Shown: in pieces, positions 26,539 to 35,388 of the stretch
Layout of the letters: each line of letters begins with the position of its first letter
Position numbering within the stretch: the stretch's first letter is position 1
Assembly: GCF_963920925.1 (NCBI RefSeq)
Contig: NZ_CAWUDI010000001.1
Coordinates: 62,001 to 126,000, forward strand
Reading direction: 5' to 3'
From: Rivularia sp963920925
GTDB taxonomy: Bacteria; Cyanobacteriota; Cyanobacteriia; Cyanobacteriales; Nostocaceae
Length of the DNA: 64,000 nucleotides
Translations under genes and position numbers: made by a program
Notes under the pieces: model-generated
Database searches by the model: none
Seen by the model: only the letters and a program-made list of their open reading frames with translations
What the model was told of the DNA's origin: nothing

Positions 26539-27549
26539 TTAACTTTCTTTAAAGTTGGATGCCTGTACTTCTAATGCATTTACTGCCAAGGAAGTATGTG
26601 ATGATTTCAACATATCTATATGCCACCCAGGAGCGGCAAACTGAGGTAGTATTTCTCGACTGAAGGCTTCTGCGGCTTTGGATCTGTACCGATTGGGATT
26701 AAAAATCAACCACAGCGTCCGCTTAACAACCACGCTATCAATCGGAGTAAAGTGAAGCATTCCCATTTGTAGCTCTTTGGCAATAGCGCTAGTAGAAACA
26801 AAAGCAGCCCCCAAAGAAGATTGCACGGCATTTTTAATTGCTTCAATGGAATTAAGTTCCATTTCAATTTTTAAACGCCGCGTGTCGATATCGTGGCGTG
26901 TTAGCACTTGATCTATTACTTTACGGATAGTAGATTGCGAATCTAAAGCAATAAACTGCAATTTGTATAGGTCTTCTTTTTGGATGGTTTCGAGTTTGGT
27001 GAATGGATGAGATGCAGGTATAATTAATGCCAATTCATCTTCAGCATAAGGAATTTTCTCTAATGAATCCGCTAATTCTCCGGGAATCTCACCACCAATA
27101 ATAGCCAAATCGACTTGTCCGTTAACCACACTCCAAGCCGTGCGACGAGTTGAATGAACGTGTAATTGCACCGCCACGTCTGGATATTTCTGTCGGAACA
27201 TCCCAATCATCCGAGGCAAAAGATAAGTCCCCGTGGTTTGAGAAGCACCGACAATTAAAGTACCCCCTTGAAGATTTTGCAAATCCTCAATGGCGCGACA
27301 AGTTTCTTGGCACAAACCAAGGATTTTTTCCCCATAGCTCAAAAGTAAGTGCCCTGCTTCAGTCAACTGTGCCCGACGACCTCCACGGTCGAATAAAGGC
27401 ACATCCAACTGTCTTTCTAAATTTTGCACTTGCAAACTCACGGCTGGCTGGGAGACATAGAGGCTGTCAGCAGCACGCTTGAAACTCCCTTCTGCGGCTA
27501 TTGCTTTGAGTATTCGTAACTGATCTAAAGTAAAAGGAAGGTCAGACAT
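26539..27549 (-). CDS. rbcR: LysR-type regulator RbcR
   Basis: A 336-residue LysR regulator starting MSDLPFTLDQLRILKAIAAE. The winged HTH is AADSLYVSQPAVSLQVQNLE, followed by a substrate-sensing LysR domain (GASQTTGTYLLPRMIGMFRQ). The sequence is the strongly conserved cyanobacterial/plastid RbcR (Ycf30), which activates the RuBisCO operon in response to carbon metabolites. The start at 27549 is selected: 38 further in-frame codons up to 27663 are atypical. It is divergently placed from a Z-ISO-like gene, an arrangement seen in other cyanobacteria, and close to ndhF and ndhD, consistent with linked carbon-supply regulation. Confidence 0.9.
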   Translation of the reverse strand: MSDLPFTLDQLRILKAIAAEGSFKRAADSLYVSQPAVSLQVQNLERQLDVPLFDRGGRRAQLTEAGHLLLSYGEKILGLCQETCRAIEDLQNLQGGTLIVGASQTTGTYLLPRMIGMFRQKYPDVAVQLHVHSTRRTAWSVVNGQVDLAIIGGEIPGELADSLEKIPYAEDELALIIPASHPFTKLETIQKEDLYKLQFIALDSQSTIRKVIDQVLTRHDIDTRRLKIEMELNSIEAIKNAVQSSLGAAFVSTSAIAKELQMGMLHFTPIDSVVVKRTLWLIFNPNRYRSKAAEAFSREILPQFAAPGWHIDMLKSSHTSLAVNALEVQASNFKES

Positions 27550-27774
27550 AAGGCTTAACCCACGAAAAGGTGCATAAGTAATATTGGTAACATTCGGACT
27601 TTCAGACTTTCTAATCGTTATTTTGACAAGGCATGAATGATAACAATGCGTATTAAACGGCAAGCCGCATTACCCGAAAAAGACAGTATCACAACATCTT
27701 GACCAAAGTCCTGTTTTTTTTAGGAATATGGTATTGGTTGTACTAGATTTAATTGCCTTTAAATTACTTTATCT

Positions 27775-28497
27775 ATGTATACTATTGTGCCGAGTTGGTT
27801 TACCTCCACTCATTGTGTCATGCTAGGGCTGTTATTGACTTTTGCAATTGCTCACAGTGGAGGAGCAGCCCTGCGGTCAAAAGCAGAAAAGCTCATTGGA
27901 GCAAGGCTTTATCGGATTTTATTTGCACTTGTCAGCTTGATATTGGCTGTAATATTAATTATTTATTTTTTTAACCATCGTTATGATGGCTTGCAGCTGT
28001 GGCAAGTACAAAATGTGCCCGGAATACAGATTTTGGTCTGGGTATTATCGGCAATTTCTTTTATATTTTTATATCCTTCCACATTTAATCTACTGGAAGT
28101 TGCTGCTATCTCCAAGCCAGAAGTTCACCTGTACGAAACAGGAATTATTCGTATTACCCGCCATCCACAAATGGTAGGACAAATAATTTGGTGCGTTGCT
28201 CATACTCTGTGGATAGGTACTACTTTTACATTAATTACCTCTATCGGATTAGTAGCCCACCATTTATTTGCTGTATGGCATGGCGATCGCCGTTTATATG
28301 CGCGTTATGGTGAAGCTTTTGAAAAAGTAAAACAACGTACTAGCACTATTCCTTTTGCTGCAATTATCGATGGTCGTCAATCTATCAAAGGTAAGGAATT
28401 CTTACGACCTGCTTATCTTGGTGTTGCTGGCTTTGTACTTTTAATTTGGTGGTCGCACCCCTTTTTGTTCGGTTTAACTAGTAGGGTAAAATGGTAA
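27775..28497 (+). CDS. NnrU-family membrane protein, candidate 15-cis-zeta-carotene isomerase (Z-ISO)
   Basis: A 240-residue membrane protein of the NnrU family. Family histidines are present: AIAHSGGAALRS near residue 30 and RITRHPQMVGQIIWCVAHTL near 130, followed by HHLFAVWHGDRRLYARYG. Plant Z-ISO, a haem enzyme that isomerises 9,15,9'-tri-cis-zeta-carotene in carotenoid synthesis, has the same fold and ligands. About six hydrophobic helices are visible. Its product may instead be a related NnrU protein of unknown role; no carotenoid gene is adjacent. It is divergent from rbcR with 225 bases between the starts. Confidence 0.75.
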   Translation: MYTIVPSWFTSTHCVMLGLLLTFAIAHSGGAALRSKAEKLIGARLYRILFALVSLILAVILIIYFFNHRYDGLQLWQVQNVPGIQILVWVLSAISFIFLYPSTFNLLEVAAISKPEVHLYETGIIRITRHPQMVGQIIWCVAHTLWIGTTFTLITSIGLVAHHLFAVWHGDRRLYARYGEAFEKVKQRTSTIPFAAIIDGRQSIKGKEFLRPAYLGVAGFVLLIWWSHPFLFGLTSRVKW

Positions 28498-29149
28498 GCC
28501 AATAGAACTGAAGCACAGAAGGCAACAGGCATCTCAAATGCAAAAATATTGAATCCACGACCCATCTGTTGCAACCAGTTCGATGTAGGATAAATTCAAA
28601 CATTTCTCCTGATATGGGTTACAATTTCCGTAAAAATAAGCTCGCTGGCTATTTCAATCGCCATACAGGTATACTTCGCTAAGGGAAACGCGCTCGCCGC
28701 ACGTAATACTATAAGGTACGCTTCCCTAGCCGCGCGAACCTTAACACAAACGAGTTAACTAATAAGCCTGCTTCGGCATCTTTAAATAATTTGCTGTGAC
28801 ACAAATAGAATGGCTTTGTCTCGGAGGTGTTTTTTTAGGAAAGTAGAGTTTTAATAGTATGAAGGTTGCTCGTGTCATCTGCCCTTTCAGGGTGAATAAT
28901 TAACGCCAGTTTTGTAATGGGAGGTTATATTGGATGACGGCAGCTTTGACCAAAAGTCGAAAATTTCAACAGCGAGCTATTTGTCATAATTACATGACAA
29001 GAGTGCTATACAAAAAAATAGATGTTTTATACAAGTAAGTAATGCTTTTTGGAGAACATACGAGTATAAAATTCTATAAAGTGCTGTTGCCATCAAATTG
29101 CAGACGCGATTTTAGTAATGAATGAAAACCATTAAGTTCAAGAGGCATC
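28498..29149. other. Spacer with a GC-rich inverted repeat
   Basis: A 650-base region between the Z-ISO-like and thioredoxin-like genes. At about 28678-28731 an imperfect palindrome pairs CTAAGGGAAACG with CGCTTCCCTAG around a GC-rich middle containing CGCTCGCCGC and CTATAAGG. A candidate small reading frame at 28934-29038 is listed separately. No tRNA. Confidence 0.5.
28934..29038 (+). CDS. Candidate 34-residue small protein
   Basis: A short frame beginning MTAALTKSRKFQQRAICHNY preceded by GGGAGGTTATATTGG: a strong Shine-Dalgarno GGAGG at ideal spacing of nine bases. It is basic (several Lys and Arg) and ends with TAA. There is no recognisable domain and no support beyond the ribosome binding site. 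It may be a leader peptide for the thioredoxin-like gene 112 bases downstream. Low certainty. Confidence 0.25.
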   Translation: MTAALTKSRKFQQRAICHNYMTRVLYKKIDVLYK

Positions 29150-29548
29150 ATGGTGTTGTCGGTTAATGAACGTACATTTACAAAAGAAGTTTTAGAATCT
29201 CAAATTCCAGTTTTAGTTAATTTTGAAGCACCTTGGTGCGGCTTATGTCGCATCATAAAACCTTTATTATTGCAATTTACATCTCAATGTGGCGAAGAAA
29301 TTAAGTTAGTTGGAGTGAACGCCGATGATAATTTTAAACTCTCTACTACCTACAGACTAAAAACTCTTCCCACCTTGCTATTGATTGAAAACGGCATAGT
29401 GAGAAAGCGTTTGGAAGGTTTTAGCGGTAGAGACGACTTATTTACGGCTCTGAATGAAATGAAATACTGCTATACGAATTTACCCCAAACTTACAGCAGT
29501 AAAATAACAGCAAAATTAAGTCGTCGCTCGATCAAGCTTGGTGCCTAA
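29150..29548 (+). CDS. Thioredoxin-like protein with a CGLC active site
   Basis: A 132-residue thioredoxin-fold protein. The active site APWCGLCRIIKP places the cysteines at residues 30 and 33. The usual CGPC proline is replaced by leucine, which in thioredoxins alters redox potential. The cis-proline is present in KTLPTLLLIENG, and GFSGRDDLF closes the fold. The last 25 residues (YCYTNLPQTYSSKITAKLSR) extend past the normal C-terminus and are basic. Partner unknown; the gene lies upstream of ndhF on the same strand but with a 612-base spacer and terminator between, so it is not the same operon. Confidence 0.88.
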   Translation: MVLSVNERTFTKEVLESQIPVLVNFEAPWCGLCRIIKPLLLQFTSQCGEEIKLVGVNADDNFKLSTTYRLKTLPTLLLIENGIVRKRLEGFSGRDDLFTALNEMKYCYTNLPQTYSSKITAKLSRRSIKLGA

Positions 29549-30160
29549 ATAAACAGAAACGCTCTATCCGTCATTTGATCGATCTTTGAAACTCCACCGC
29601 TTTTAGCTTTTAGCTAAACGGTTTATGATCCCCGCTAAAAATCTTTGATTTTAGTGGTCTTCAATTAGCGGTGAGTTACAATAAAGCCGCTAATTGTTCA
29701 ATTAGTGATACCAACAGATAAATCAAGCGGTGTAGCTAAGAGCTATTGAAGCGAATACTTTTGATTTTATTGTGGGTGTAACAAAGCTATAAAGAAAAGG
29801 CAAAATTTTTTTAATTGTGGAAGGAATTAAATCGCTATATTTCCTTGGGGTATGCCGCTAGTTACGCAGTTAAAAAGCGTCTAATTGCCTTATATTGCAG
29901 CACTTTGCAAGGGACTGCATTATTAGCTCAAATTAGCAATCTGTCATCAGACTATTTTAATAACCCCACCCAAATACCCCTTGGGTGGGGTATTTTAACT
30001 AAAATTGTGTGTGTCACAATTGTTAACAGTTCCAACCGGGACAATTGCGGGGCGGATGGATAATTGACGAAGGACGGAGATTTTTCTCTGTCGCAACGAA
30101 ACATTTTCTGCTTCGTAACAATGTTCTAATAAAAGTGAAAAATTCTAAAAGTAGGCATCA
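29549..30160. other. Spacer and 5' flank of ndhF
   Basis: About 610 bases. There are several inverted segments (for example CCACCGCTTT near 29591 and AAGCGGTG near 29725; TTTTAGCGG/CCGCTAAAA near 29635), which could make a long imperfect fold, and one clear terminator-like hairpin at 29963. An 82-codon frame from 29815 is not supported since it spans that hairpin and has no ribosome binding site or recognisable protein sequence. Confidence 0.5.
29963..29996 (+). terminator. Terminator-like hairpin upstream of ndhF
   Basis: ACCCCACCCAA and TTGGGTGGGGT form an 11-bp perfect stem with a 7-base loop, followed by ATTTT. It is well downstream of the thioredoxin-like gene and upstream of ndhF, so it could end the former's long 3' tail or act as a leader attenuator of ndhF. 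Confidence 0.7.
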
Positions 30161-32227
30161 ATGATGGAAGTGATCTATCAATATGCTTGGCTGATTCCAG
30201 TTTTACCGCTTTTAGGAGCGATGCTGGTAGGCTTAGGCTTAATCTCGTTTAATCAGGTGACTAACCGCCTACGACAGCTAAATGCCGTATTAATAATTTC
30301 TTTAATGGCAGCAGCAATGGGGCTGTCGTTTAGTTTGTTATGGAGTCAAATTCAAGGGCACCCGACTTATACGCGCACCTTGGAATGGGCAGCAGCAGGT
30401 AGCTTTCATTTGAATATGGGCTATACCGTTGACCACCTTACAGCGGTGATGCTGGCGATTGTTACCAGTGTGGCTGTATTGGTGATGGTATACACCGACG
30501 GCTATATGGCCCATGACCCAGGATACGTCCGGTTTTACGCCTATTTGAGTTTATTTGGCTCTTCAATGTTGGGTTTGGTAGTTAGTCCAAACCTAGTACA
30601 AATTTATATATTCTGGGAACTCGTAGGGATGTGTTCCTACTTGCTGGTTGGCTTCTGGTACGATCGCAAGTTAGCAGCAGATGCAGCCCAAAAAGCGTTT
30701 GTTACCAACCGGGTTGGTGACTTTGGTCTGTTGTTGGGCATCTTAGGACTTTTTTGGGCAACCGGAAGCTTCGAGTTCGAGGTAATGGGCGATCGCCTCG
30801 CAGAACTCGTACAAACTGGTTCTTTAAGCAATGCTCTGGCGATATTGTTTGCGATATTGGTCTTCTTAGGCCCCGTAGCGAAGTCGGCTCAGTTTCCGCT
30901 GCACGTTTGGCTCCCGGATGCAATGGAAGGCCCTACCCCCATTTCCGCGTTGATTCACGCGGCGACAATGGTAGCAGCGGGCGTTTTCCTAATTGCCCGG
31001 ATGTACCCGGTATTTGAAAACGTACCGGCAGCAATGACCGTAATTTCTTATGTTGGAGCATTTACGGCGTTTATGGGGGCAACAATTGCCGTTACCCAAA
31101 ACGACATCAAAAAAGGTTTGGCTTACTCGACCATTTCCCAACTTGGCTATATGGTGTTGGCGATGGGAGTAGGTGCTTATACCGCCGGTTTCTTCCATTT
31201 GATGACTCATGCTTACTTTAAAGCGATGCTGTTCCTCGGTTCCGGTTCGGTAATTCACGGAATGGAAGGAGTTGTCGGTCATGACCCAGTTGTGGCGCAG
31301 GATATGCGAGCAATGGGCGGACTGCGGAAGTATATGCCAGTTACGGCAATTACCTTTTTGATTGGTTGTTTGGCAATTTCAGGTATTCCACCTTTTGCAG
31401 GTTTCTGGTCAAAAGATGAAATTCTTGGTTCAGCCTTTGCAGTTAACCCATTCTTGTGGTTTGTAGGTTGGTTAACTGCCGGACTTACCGCTTTCTATAT
31501 GTTTAGAATGTATTTCATGACATTTGAAGGCAAATTCAAGGGTAAAGACGAAAGTATTTTGCAGCAGTTGACAAAACCAGCAGTTGCAGCCAATTTTGAC
31601 CCTGGAGCAATGAAGCAGGGAGAATTGGCAGAAACTCATGACGACCATTCACACGACAGTCACGGACACAGCGATACACCACATGAATCACCGTGGACGA
31701 TGACTTTACCTTTAGCGGTTTTGGCAATTCCTTCGATGCTAATTGGTTTGGTAGGAACTCCTTATGCCAATTATTTTGAGGAGTTTATCTATCCACCCAG
31801 TGAAACTTTAGCTGAAGTGATGGAAAAAACGGCTGAATTCGATGCCACCGAGTTTTACACGATGGCAGGACTTTCCGTAGCGATCGCCGTTGTCGGAATT
31901 ATCTTGGCAGTGTTGATGTATCGAGTCAAAAAAATCGATCCAGCAGCCATTGCAGCCAAATTTCCAACGCTTTACAAGCTATCTCTCAACAAGTGGTACT
32001 TTGACGATATTTACCACAGCGTATTTGTTCTCGGCTTGCGTCGTTTAGCCAGACAAGTATTAGAAGTTGACTTCCGCGTTGTCGATGGTGCCGTTAACCT
32101 CACCGGAATTTTCACCCTTTTCAGCGGTGAAAGTCTCAAGTACATAGAAACCGGACGCGCACAACTCTACGCCTTGATTATCTTTGGGGCAGTTTTGGGC
32201 TTAGTAATTGTCTTTGGTGTTACCTGA
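30161..32227 (+). CDS. ndhF: NAD(P)H-quinone oxidoreductase subunit 5 (NdhF1)
   Basis: A 688-residue antenna-type proton-pumping subunit of the thylakoid NDH-1 complex. The conserved block with lysine and proton path residues includes ELVGMCSYLLVGFWYDR, VGDFGLLLGILGLFWATGSF, LHVWLPDAMEGPTPISALIH and TMVAAGVFLIARMYPVF, and ISQLGYMVLAMGVGAYTAGF, all matching the NdhF/NuoL family. Length and the C-terminal lateral helix region agree with NdhF1 of the respiratory/cyclic complex rather than the CO2-uptake forms NdhF3/F4. A His-rich insert (ETHDDHSHDSHGHSDTPHES, about residues 487-506) sits between membrane segments. Its start is at the first of two tandem ATGs. ndhD follows on the same strand. Confidence 0.95.
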   Translation: MMEVIYQYAWLIPVLPLLGAMLVGLGLISFNQVTNRLRQLNAVLIISLMAAAMGLSFSLLWSQIQGHPTYTRTLEWAAAGSFHLNMGYTVDHLTAVMLAIVTSVAVLVMVYTDGYMAHDPGYVRFYAYLSLFGSSMLGLVVSPNLVQIYIFWELVGMCSYLLVGFWYDRKLAADAAQKAFVTNRVGDFGLLLGILGLFWATGSFEFEVMGDRLAELVQTGSLSNALAILFAILVFLGPVAKSAQFPLHVWLPDAMEGPTPISALIHAATMVAAGVFLIARMYPVFENVPAAMTVISYVGAFTAFMGATIAVTQNDIKKGLAYSTISQLGYMVLAMGVGAYTAGFFHLMTHAYFKAMLFLGSGSVIHGMEGVVGHDPVVAQDMRAMGGLRKYMPVTAITFLIGCLAISGIPPFAGFWSKDEILGSAFAVNPFLWFVGWLTAGLTAFYMFRMYFMTFEGKFKGKDESILQQLTKPAVAANFDPGAMKQGELAETHDDHSHDSHGHSDTPHESPWTMTLPLAVLAIPSMLIGLVGTPYANYFEEFIYPPSETLAEVMEKTAEFDATEFYTMAGLSVAIAVVGIILAVLMYRVKKIDPAAIAAKFPTLYKLSLNKWYFDDIYHSVFVLGLRRLARQVLEVDFRVVDGAVNLTGIFTLFSGESLKYIETGRAQLYALIIFGAVLGLVIVFGVT

Positions 32228-32276
32228 TGTAGAAATGTCATATGTTACGTTTCTACTTGTGAATTAGATTGATGAG

Positions 32277-32317
32277 GATGAAGGCAGAAAAACTAATTTA
32301 TCTGCCTTCATCTTTTT
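32277..32317 (+). terminator. Rho-independent terminator after ndhF
   Basis: GATGAAGGCAGA and TCTGCCTTCATC form a 12-bp perfect stem, then TTTTTGAG. This is the strongest canonical terminator in the window and separates ndhF from ndhD. Confidence 0.9.
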
Positions 32318-32340
32318 GAGCTTATGAGGAGTAGGGTAAG

Positions 32341-32510
32341 AGTTAGGAGTTATGAGTTATTAAGGTTAAAGGTCAAAGGTTAAAGGTTAAAATTCTCCTT
32401 GTCCCCTTGTCCCCTTGTCTCACCATCCCCCCATCTTCTCCTCTCACTCAATGCCCAATCCCCAATGCCCCATGCCCCATGCCCAATTACCCATTACCCA
32501 TTCCCAAAGC
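32341..32510. repeat. Short tandem repeat cluster between ndhF and ndhD
   Basis: AAGGTTA/AAGGTCA heptamers occur at 32363-32390, then TTGTCCCC heptamer-like units at 32399-32420, and CCATGCC/CAATGCCC units at 32460-32500. It is a composite of three short tandem repeat families in a spacer that otherwise holds only the ndhD 5' flank. Confidence 0.75.
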
Positions 32511-32621
32511 AATCAATTTTTGTTAAATCAACCGGAACATTAACGCCAAATCAAAAAAAAACTGCTACTTAATAGCTAGTAGTTGATAGCCAAAATTTAT
32601 TATTCCTTCCTAACTTTTTCG

Positions 32622-34193
32622 ATGAATATAGCTAATTTTCCTTGGCTAACAACGATTATTTTGTTGCCCATAGCAGCATCGCTGTTAGTTCCCATCATTC
32701 CGGATAAAGACGGTAAAACAGTACGCTGGTTTGCTCTTATAGTCGGCTTGATCGATTTTGCGCTGATTGTTACCGCTTTTTACACCCAGTACGACTTCTC
32801 TAATCCCGATTTGCAACTGGTAGAGAGTTATTCTTGGGTTCCCCAATTAGGTTTAAATTGGTCGGTAGGGGCAGATGGTTTGTCAATGCCTCTAATTATT
32901 TTGACTGGATTCATTACCACGCTGGCAGTTTTAGCAGCTTGGCCAGTTACCTTTAAACCCAAGTTATTCTACTTTTTGATACTAGCAATGTACGGCGCAC
33001 AAATTGCCGTATTTGCAGTTCAAGATATGCTGTTATTTTTCCTAGTGTGGGAACTCGAATTGATTCCGGTTTACCTCCTATTGTCAATTTGGGGAGGTAA
33101 AAAGCGGCATTATGCAGCCACCAAGTTTATCTTGTATACCGCTGGTGCTTCGTTATTTATCTTGCTTGCATCCCTAAGCATGGCATTTTACGGCGATAAC
33201 ATTACCTTTGATATGGCAACGTTAGCCGCAAAAGATTTTCCCCTCAAGCTGGAACTGGGGCTGTATGCAGCTTTTTTCATAGCTTACGCCGTCAAACTAC
33301 CCGTTATTCCCCTACATACTTGGCTGCCAGATGCCCACGGTGAAGCTACAGCCCCCGTGCATATGTTGCTGGCAGGGATTTTGTTAAAAATGGGCGGTTA
33401 TGCATTGATTCGGATGAATGCTCAAATGCTTCCCAATGCACACGCTTATTTTGCGCCAGCCTTAATAATTTTGGGGGTTGTGAATATTATTTACGCCGCC
33501 TTAACTTCCTTTGCACAACGTAACCTGAAGCGTAAAATCGCTTACTCTTCAATTTCTCACATGGGCTTTGTGCTGATTGGTATTGGTTGCTTCACCGATT
33601 TAGGTTTGAGTGGAGCTGTATTGCAAATGGTTTCCCACGGATTAATTGGAGCAAGTTTGTTCTTCTTAGTTGGTGCGACTTACGATAGAACCCATACCTT
33701 AATGCTCGATGAAATGGGCGGTGTTGGTAAAAGAATGAGTAAAATCTTTGCCATGTTTACCACCTGTTCGATGGCTTCTTTAGCATTGCCAGGAATGAGC
33801 GGTTTTGTGGCAGAGTTAATGATATTCGTTGGTTTTACATCCAGCGATGCTTATAGCAACACCTTCAAGATTTTCGTGGTGTTCTTAATGGCAGTAGGTA
33901 TAATTTTGACACCGATTTACCTGCTGTCAATGTTGCGGGAGATTTTCTACGGTGAAGAAAACAAAGAGTTGACTTCTACTCAGAATCTTATAGATGCCGA
34001 ACCCCGCGAAATATTCATTGTTGCTTGTTTGTTGATTCCAATTATCGGAATTGGTTTGTATCCGAAAATTTTGACTCAAATTTACGATGCGACAACAATT
34101 CAATTAACCGAAAGATTGCGCGATTCGGTACCGAGTTTGGCTCAACGGGAAGTTCCTGCGGTGTCAATGAGTGCGCCGAAGATTGGTAATTAG
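32622..34193 (+). CDS. ndhD: NAD(P)H-quinone oxidoreductase subunit 4 (NdhD1)
   Basis: A 523-residue proton-pumping subunit of NDH-1, NuoM/NdhD family. The ATG at 32622 (MNIANFPWLTTIILLPIAAS) is chosen over a TTG 39 bases upstream. Conserved blocks: SVGADGLSMPLIILTGFITT, FLVWELELIPVYLLLSIWGG with the key glutamate, LHTWLPDAHGEATAPVHMLL and SISHMGFVLIGIGCF. Fourteen membrane helices fit. Similarity pattern suggests NdhD1 (cyclic/respiratory form), fitting with NdhF1 upstream. An independent transcript is likely: a strong terminator precedes it and another follows it. Confidence 0.94.
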   Translation: MNIANFPWLTTIILLPIAASLLVPIIPDKDGKTVRWFALIVGLIDFALIVTAFYTQYDFSNPDLQLVESYSWVPQLGLNWSVGADGLSMPLIILTGFITTLAVLAAWPVTFKPKLFYFLILAMYGAQIAVFAVQDMLLFFLVWELELIPVYLLLSIWGGKKRHYAATKFILYTAGASLFILLASLSMAFYGDNITFDMATLAAKDFPLKLELGLYAAFFIAYAVKLPVIPLHTWLPDAHGEATAPVHMLLAGILLKMGGYALIRMNAQMLPNAHAYFAPALIILGVVNIIYAALTSFAQRNLKRKIAYSSISHMGFVLIGIGCFTDLGLSGAVLQMVSHGLIGASLFFLVGATYDRTHTLMLDEMGGVGKRMSKIFAMFTTCSMASLALPGMSGFVAELMIFVGFTSSDAYSNTFKIFVVFLMAVGIILTPIYLLSMLREIFYGEENKELTSTQNLIDAEPREIFIVACLLIPIIGIGLYPKILTQIYDATTIQLTERLRDSVPSLAQREVPAVSMSAPKIGN

Positions 34194-34220
34194 TTTGATT
34201 TTGAAGTAATTTTTTTGATG

Positions 34221-34252
34221 AAAGGATGGGTTTTGAAACCTGTCCTTTTTTT
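34221..34252 (+). terminator. Terminator after ndhD
   Basis: AAAGGA...GGTTT and AAACC...TCCTTT make an interrupted stem (loop TG), 28 bases past the ndhD stop, followed by a run of eight T. Confidence 0.75.
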
Positions 34253-34382
34253 TATGGGGTTGTAAGAGAAGCAATTCGGAATAAAAAACGCCTTGGGATA
34301 TATTTTTTTAACGCAAAGGAGCGCAAAGGAAAACGCGGAGGAGCGCAGAAGAAAGAAAGTTAGTAGGTTGGGTTGAGGAACG

Positions 34383-34895
34383 GTGGGAACTGCTATCTCA
34401 GGTTTAAGCGGTGCTGCTGCGACAAATGCAACTTTGGCATGGTTAGGTGGTGGCTCGCTTGCTGCTGGTGGCGGTGGTATGGCACTTGGTTCTCTTGTAT
34501 TAGGTGGAATTACAGTTGGTCCGGCTTTGTTGATTGGTGGTTTTGTATTTGCAGGTCAAGGTGAAAAAGCTTTAACCAAGGCGCGAAAATATGAGGCTAA
34601 AATTAATAAAGCGATCGCTGAGATTGAATCTGTTGGGGATTTTTTAATACAGGTAAGAAAGCGGATTTTCGAGCTAACAGATTTACTCGAATCTCTTAAT
34701 AACCGCGCAATTAAAGGACTTGACGAACTCGAATCTCTACCGTATTTCGATCTAAATCAGGACGCAGATAAATTTCAACAGGTAGCGCTACTGATAAAGG
34801 CAATTTCAGAAATCATGAAAACTCCTGTTTTAGATAGAAAAGGACAATTAAATCCTGCAACCGCGACAATTACTGCTAGATACCGCAGTCTGTGA
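34383..34895 (+). CDS. Glycine-zipper/coiled-coil protein of unknown function, possibly 5'-truncated
   Basis: A 170-residue frame with a GTG start at 34383. The first 55 residues are almost only Gly, Ala, Leu, Thr (SGLSGAAATNATLAWLGGGS, AAGGGGMALGSLVLGGITVG, PALLIGGFVFAGQGE), two glycine-zipper hydrophobic segments that could insert in a membrane. Residues 60-120 are a charged helix (KARKYEAKINKAIAEIESVG). I recall this Gly-rich block from the interior or C-terminal region of larger bacterial proteins, and here the preceding sequence is an end of the family E repeat (GTAGGTTGGGTTGAGG at 34363), so the 5' part may have been lost. It is followed after 11 bases by a second unknown gene with a GAGG ribosome site. 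Confidence 0.6.
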   Translation: MGTAISGLSGAAATNATLAWLGGGSLAAGGGGMALGSLVLGGITVGPALLIGGFVFAGQGEKALTKARKYEAKINKAIAEIESVGDFLIQVRKRIFELTDLLESLNNRAIKGLDELESLPYFDLNQDADKFQQVALLIKAISEIMKTPVLDRKGQLNPATATITARYRSL

Positions 34896-34906
34896 GGTTA
34901 TTAAAT

Positions 34907-35311
34907 ATGTCACTTAAGAAAATAAAAACTTTTGGGCTGCAAAATTTAAACCCTGCTGAATCTCTTGAACAAATGGTTTCAGCTTACACGGAATACCTTA
35001 CAATTGCAGAACAAGAACGTACTAAACGCCGCGATATCGAAGCTTGGGAAAAAGAAGCGATCGCTCGAATTAATGCTCAACGCGAATTAGTAATAACATA
35101 CCTCGATCGCTCTTTTGATGAGCGTGCGGAAAACTTTCGCGCTTTGTTTGGTGTAGTTGATAATGCGCTTGTATCGGGTGATAACGAACAGTTAGCGATT
35201 GCTTTAAATTCGATTACGGAAATTGCTAAATCTAGCCCTTTTAAAGACTTGGCTAATTTAAGTAACGTTCGCGCTGCATTGAATAATCCCGAACACGTAT
35301 GGGAATTTTGA
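34907..35311 (+). CDS. Small helical protein paired with the glycine-zipper gene
   Basis: A 134-residue protein starting MSLKKIKTFGLQNLNPAESL at an ATG preceded by GTGAGGTTATTAAAT, so translation is probably coupled to the upstream gene. The middle is a long charged helix (ERTKRRDIEAWEKEAIARIN, LDRSFDERAENFRALFGVVD), with the tail EHVWEF. There is no signal peptide or membrane segment. The pair looks like a two-gene unit in which the first product has membrane-active segments and this one is soluble. Function unknown; a toxin/immunity type relation would be speculation. Confidence 0.65.
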   Translation: MSLKKIKTFGLQNLNPAESLEQMVSAYTEYLTIAEQERTKRRDIEAWEKEAIARINAQRELVITYLDRSFDERAENFRALFGVVDNALVSGDNEQLAIALNSITEIAKSSPFKDLANLSNVRAALNNPEHVWEF

Positions 35312-35388
35312 GTTAATCAGAAATATTATTGGTACGTGACGCTTAATCGCATTTTAATTAGTTATTAAATTTGTCGCAGCGTCACACA

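Noticed and set aside
29815..30063. 82-codon frame before ndhF
   Set aside because: It spans a terminator-like hairpin, has no ribosome binding site and no protein-like sequence pattern.
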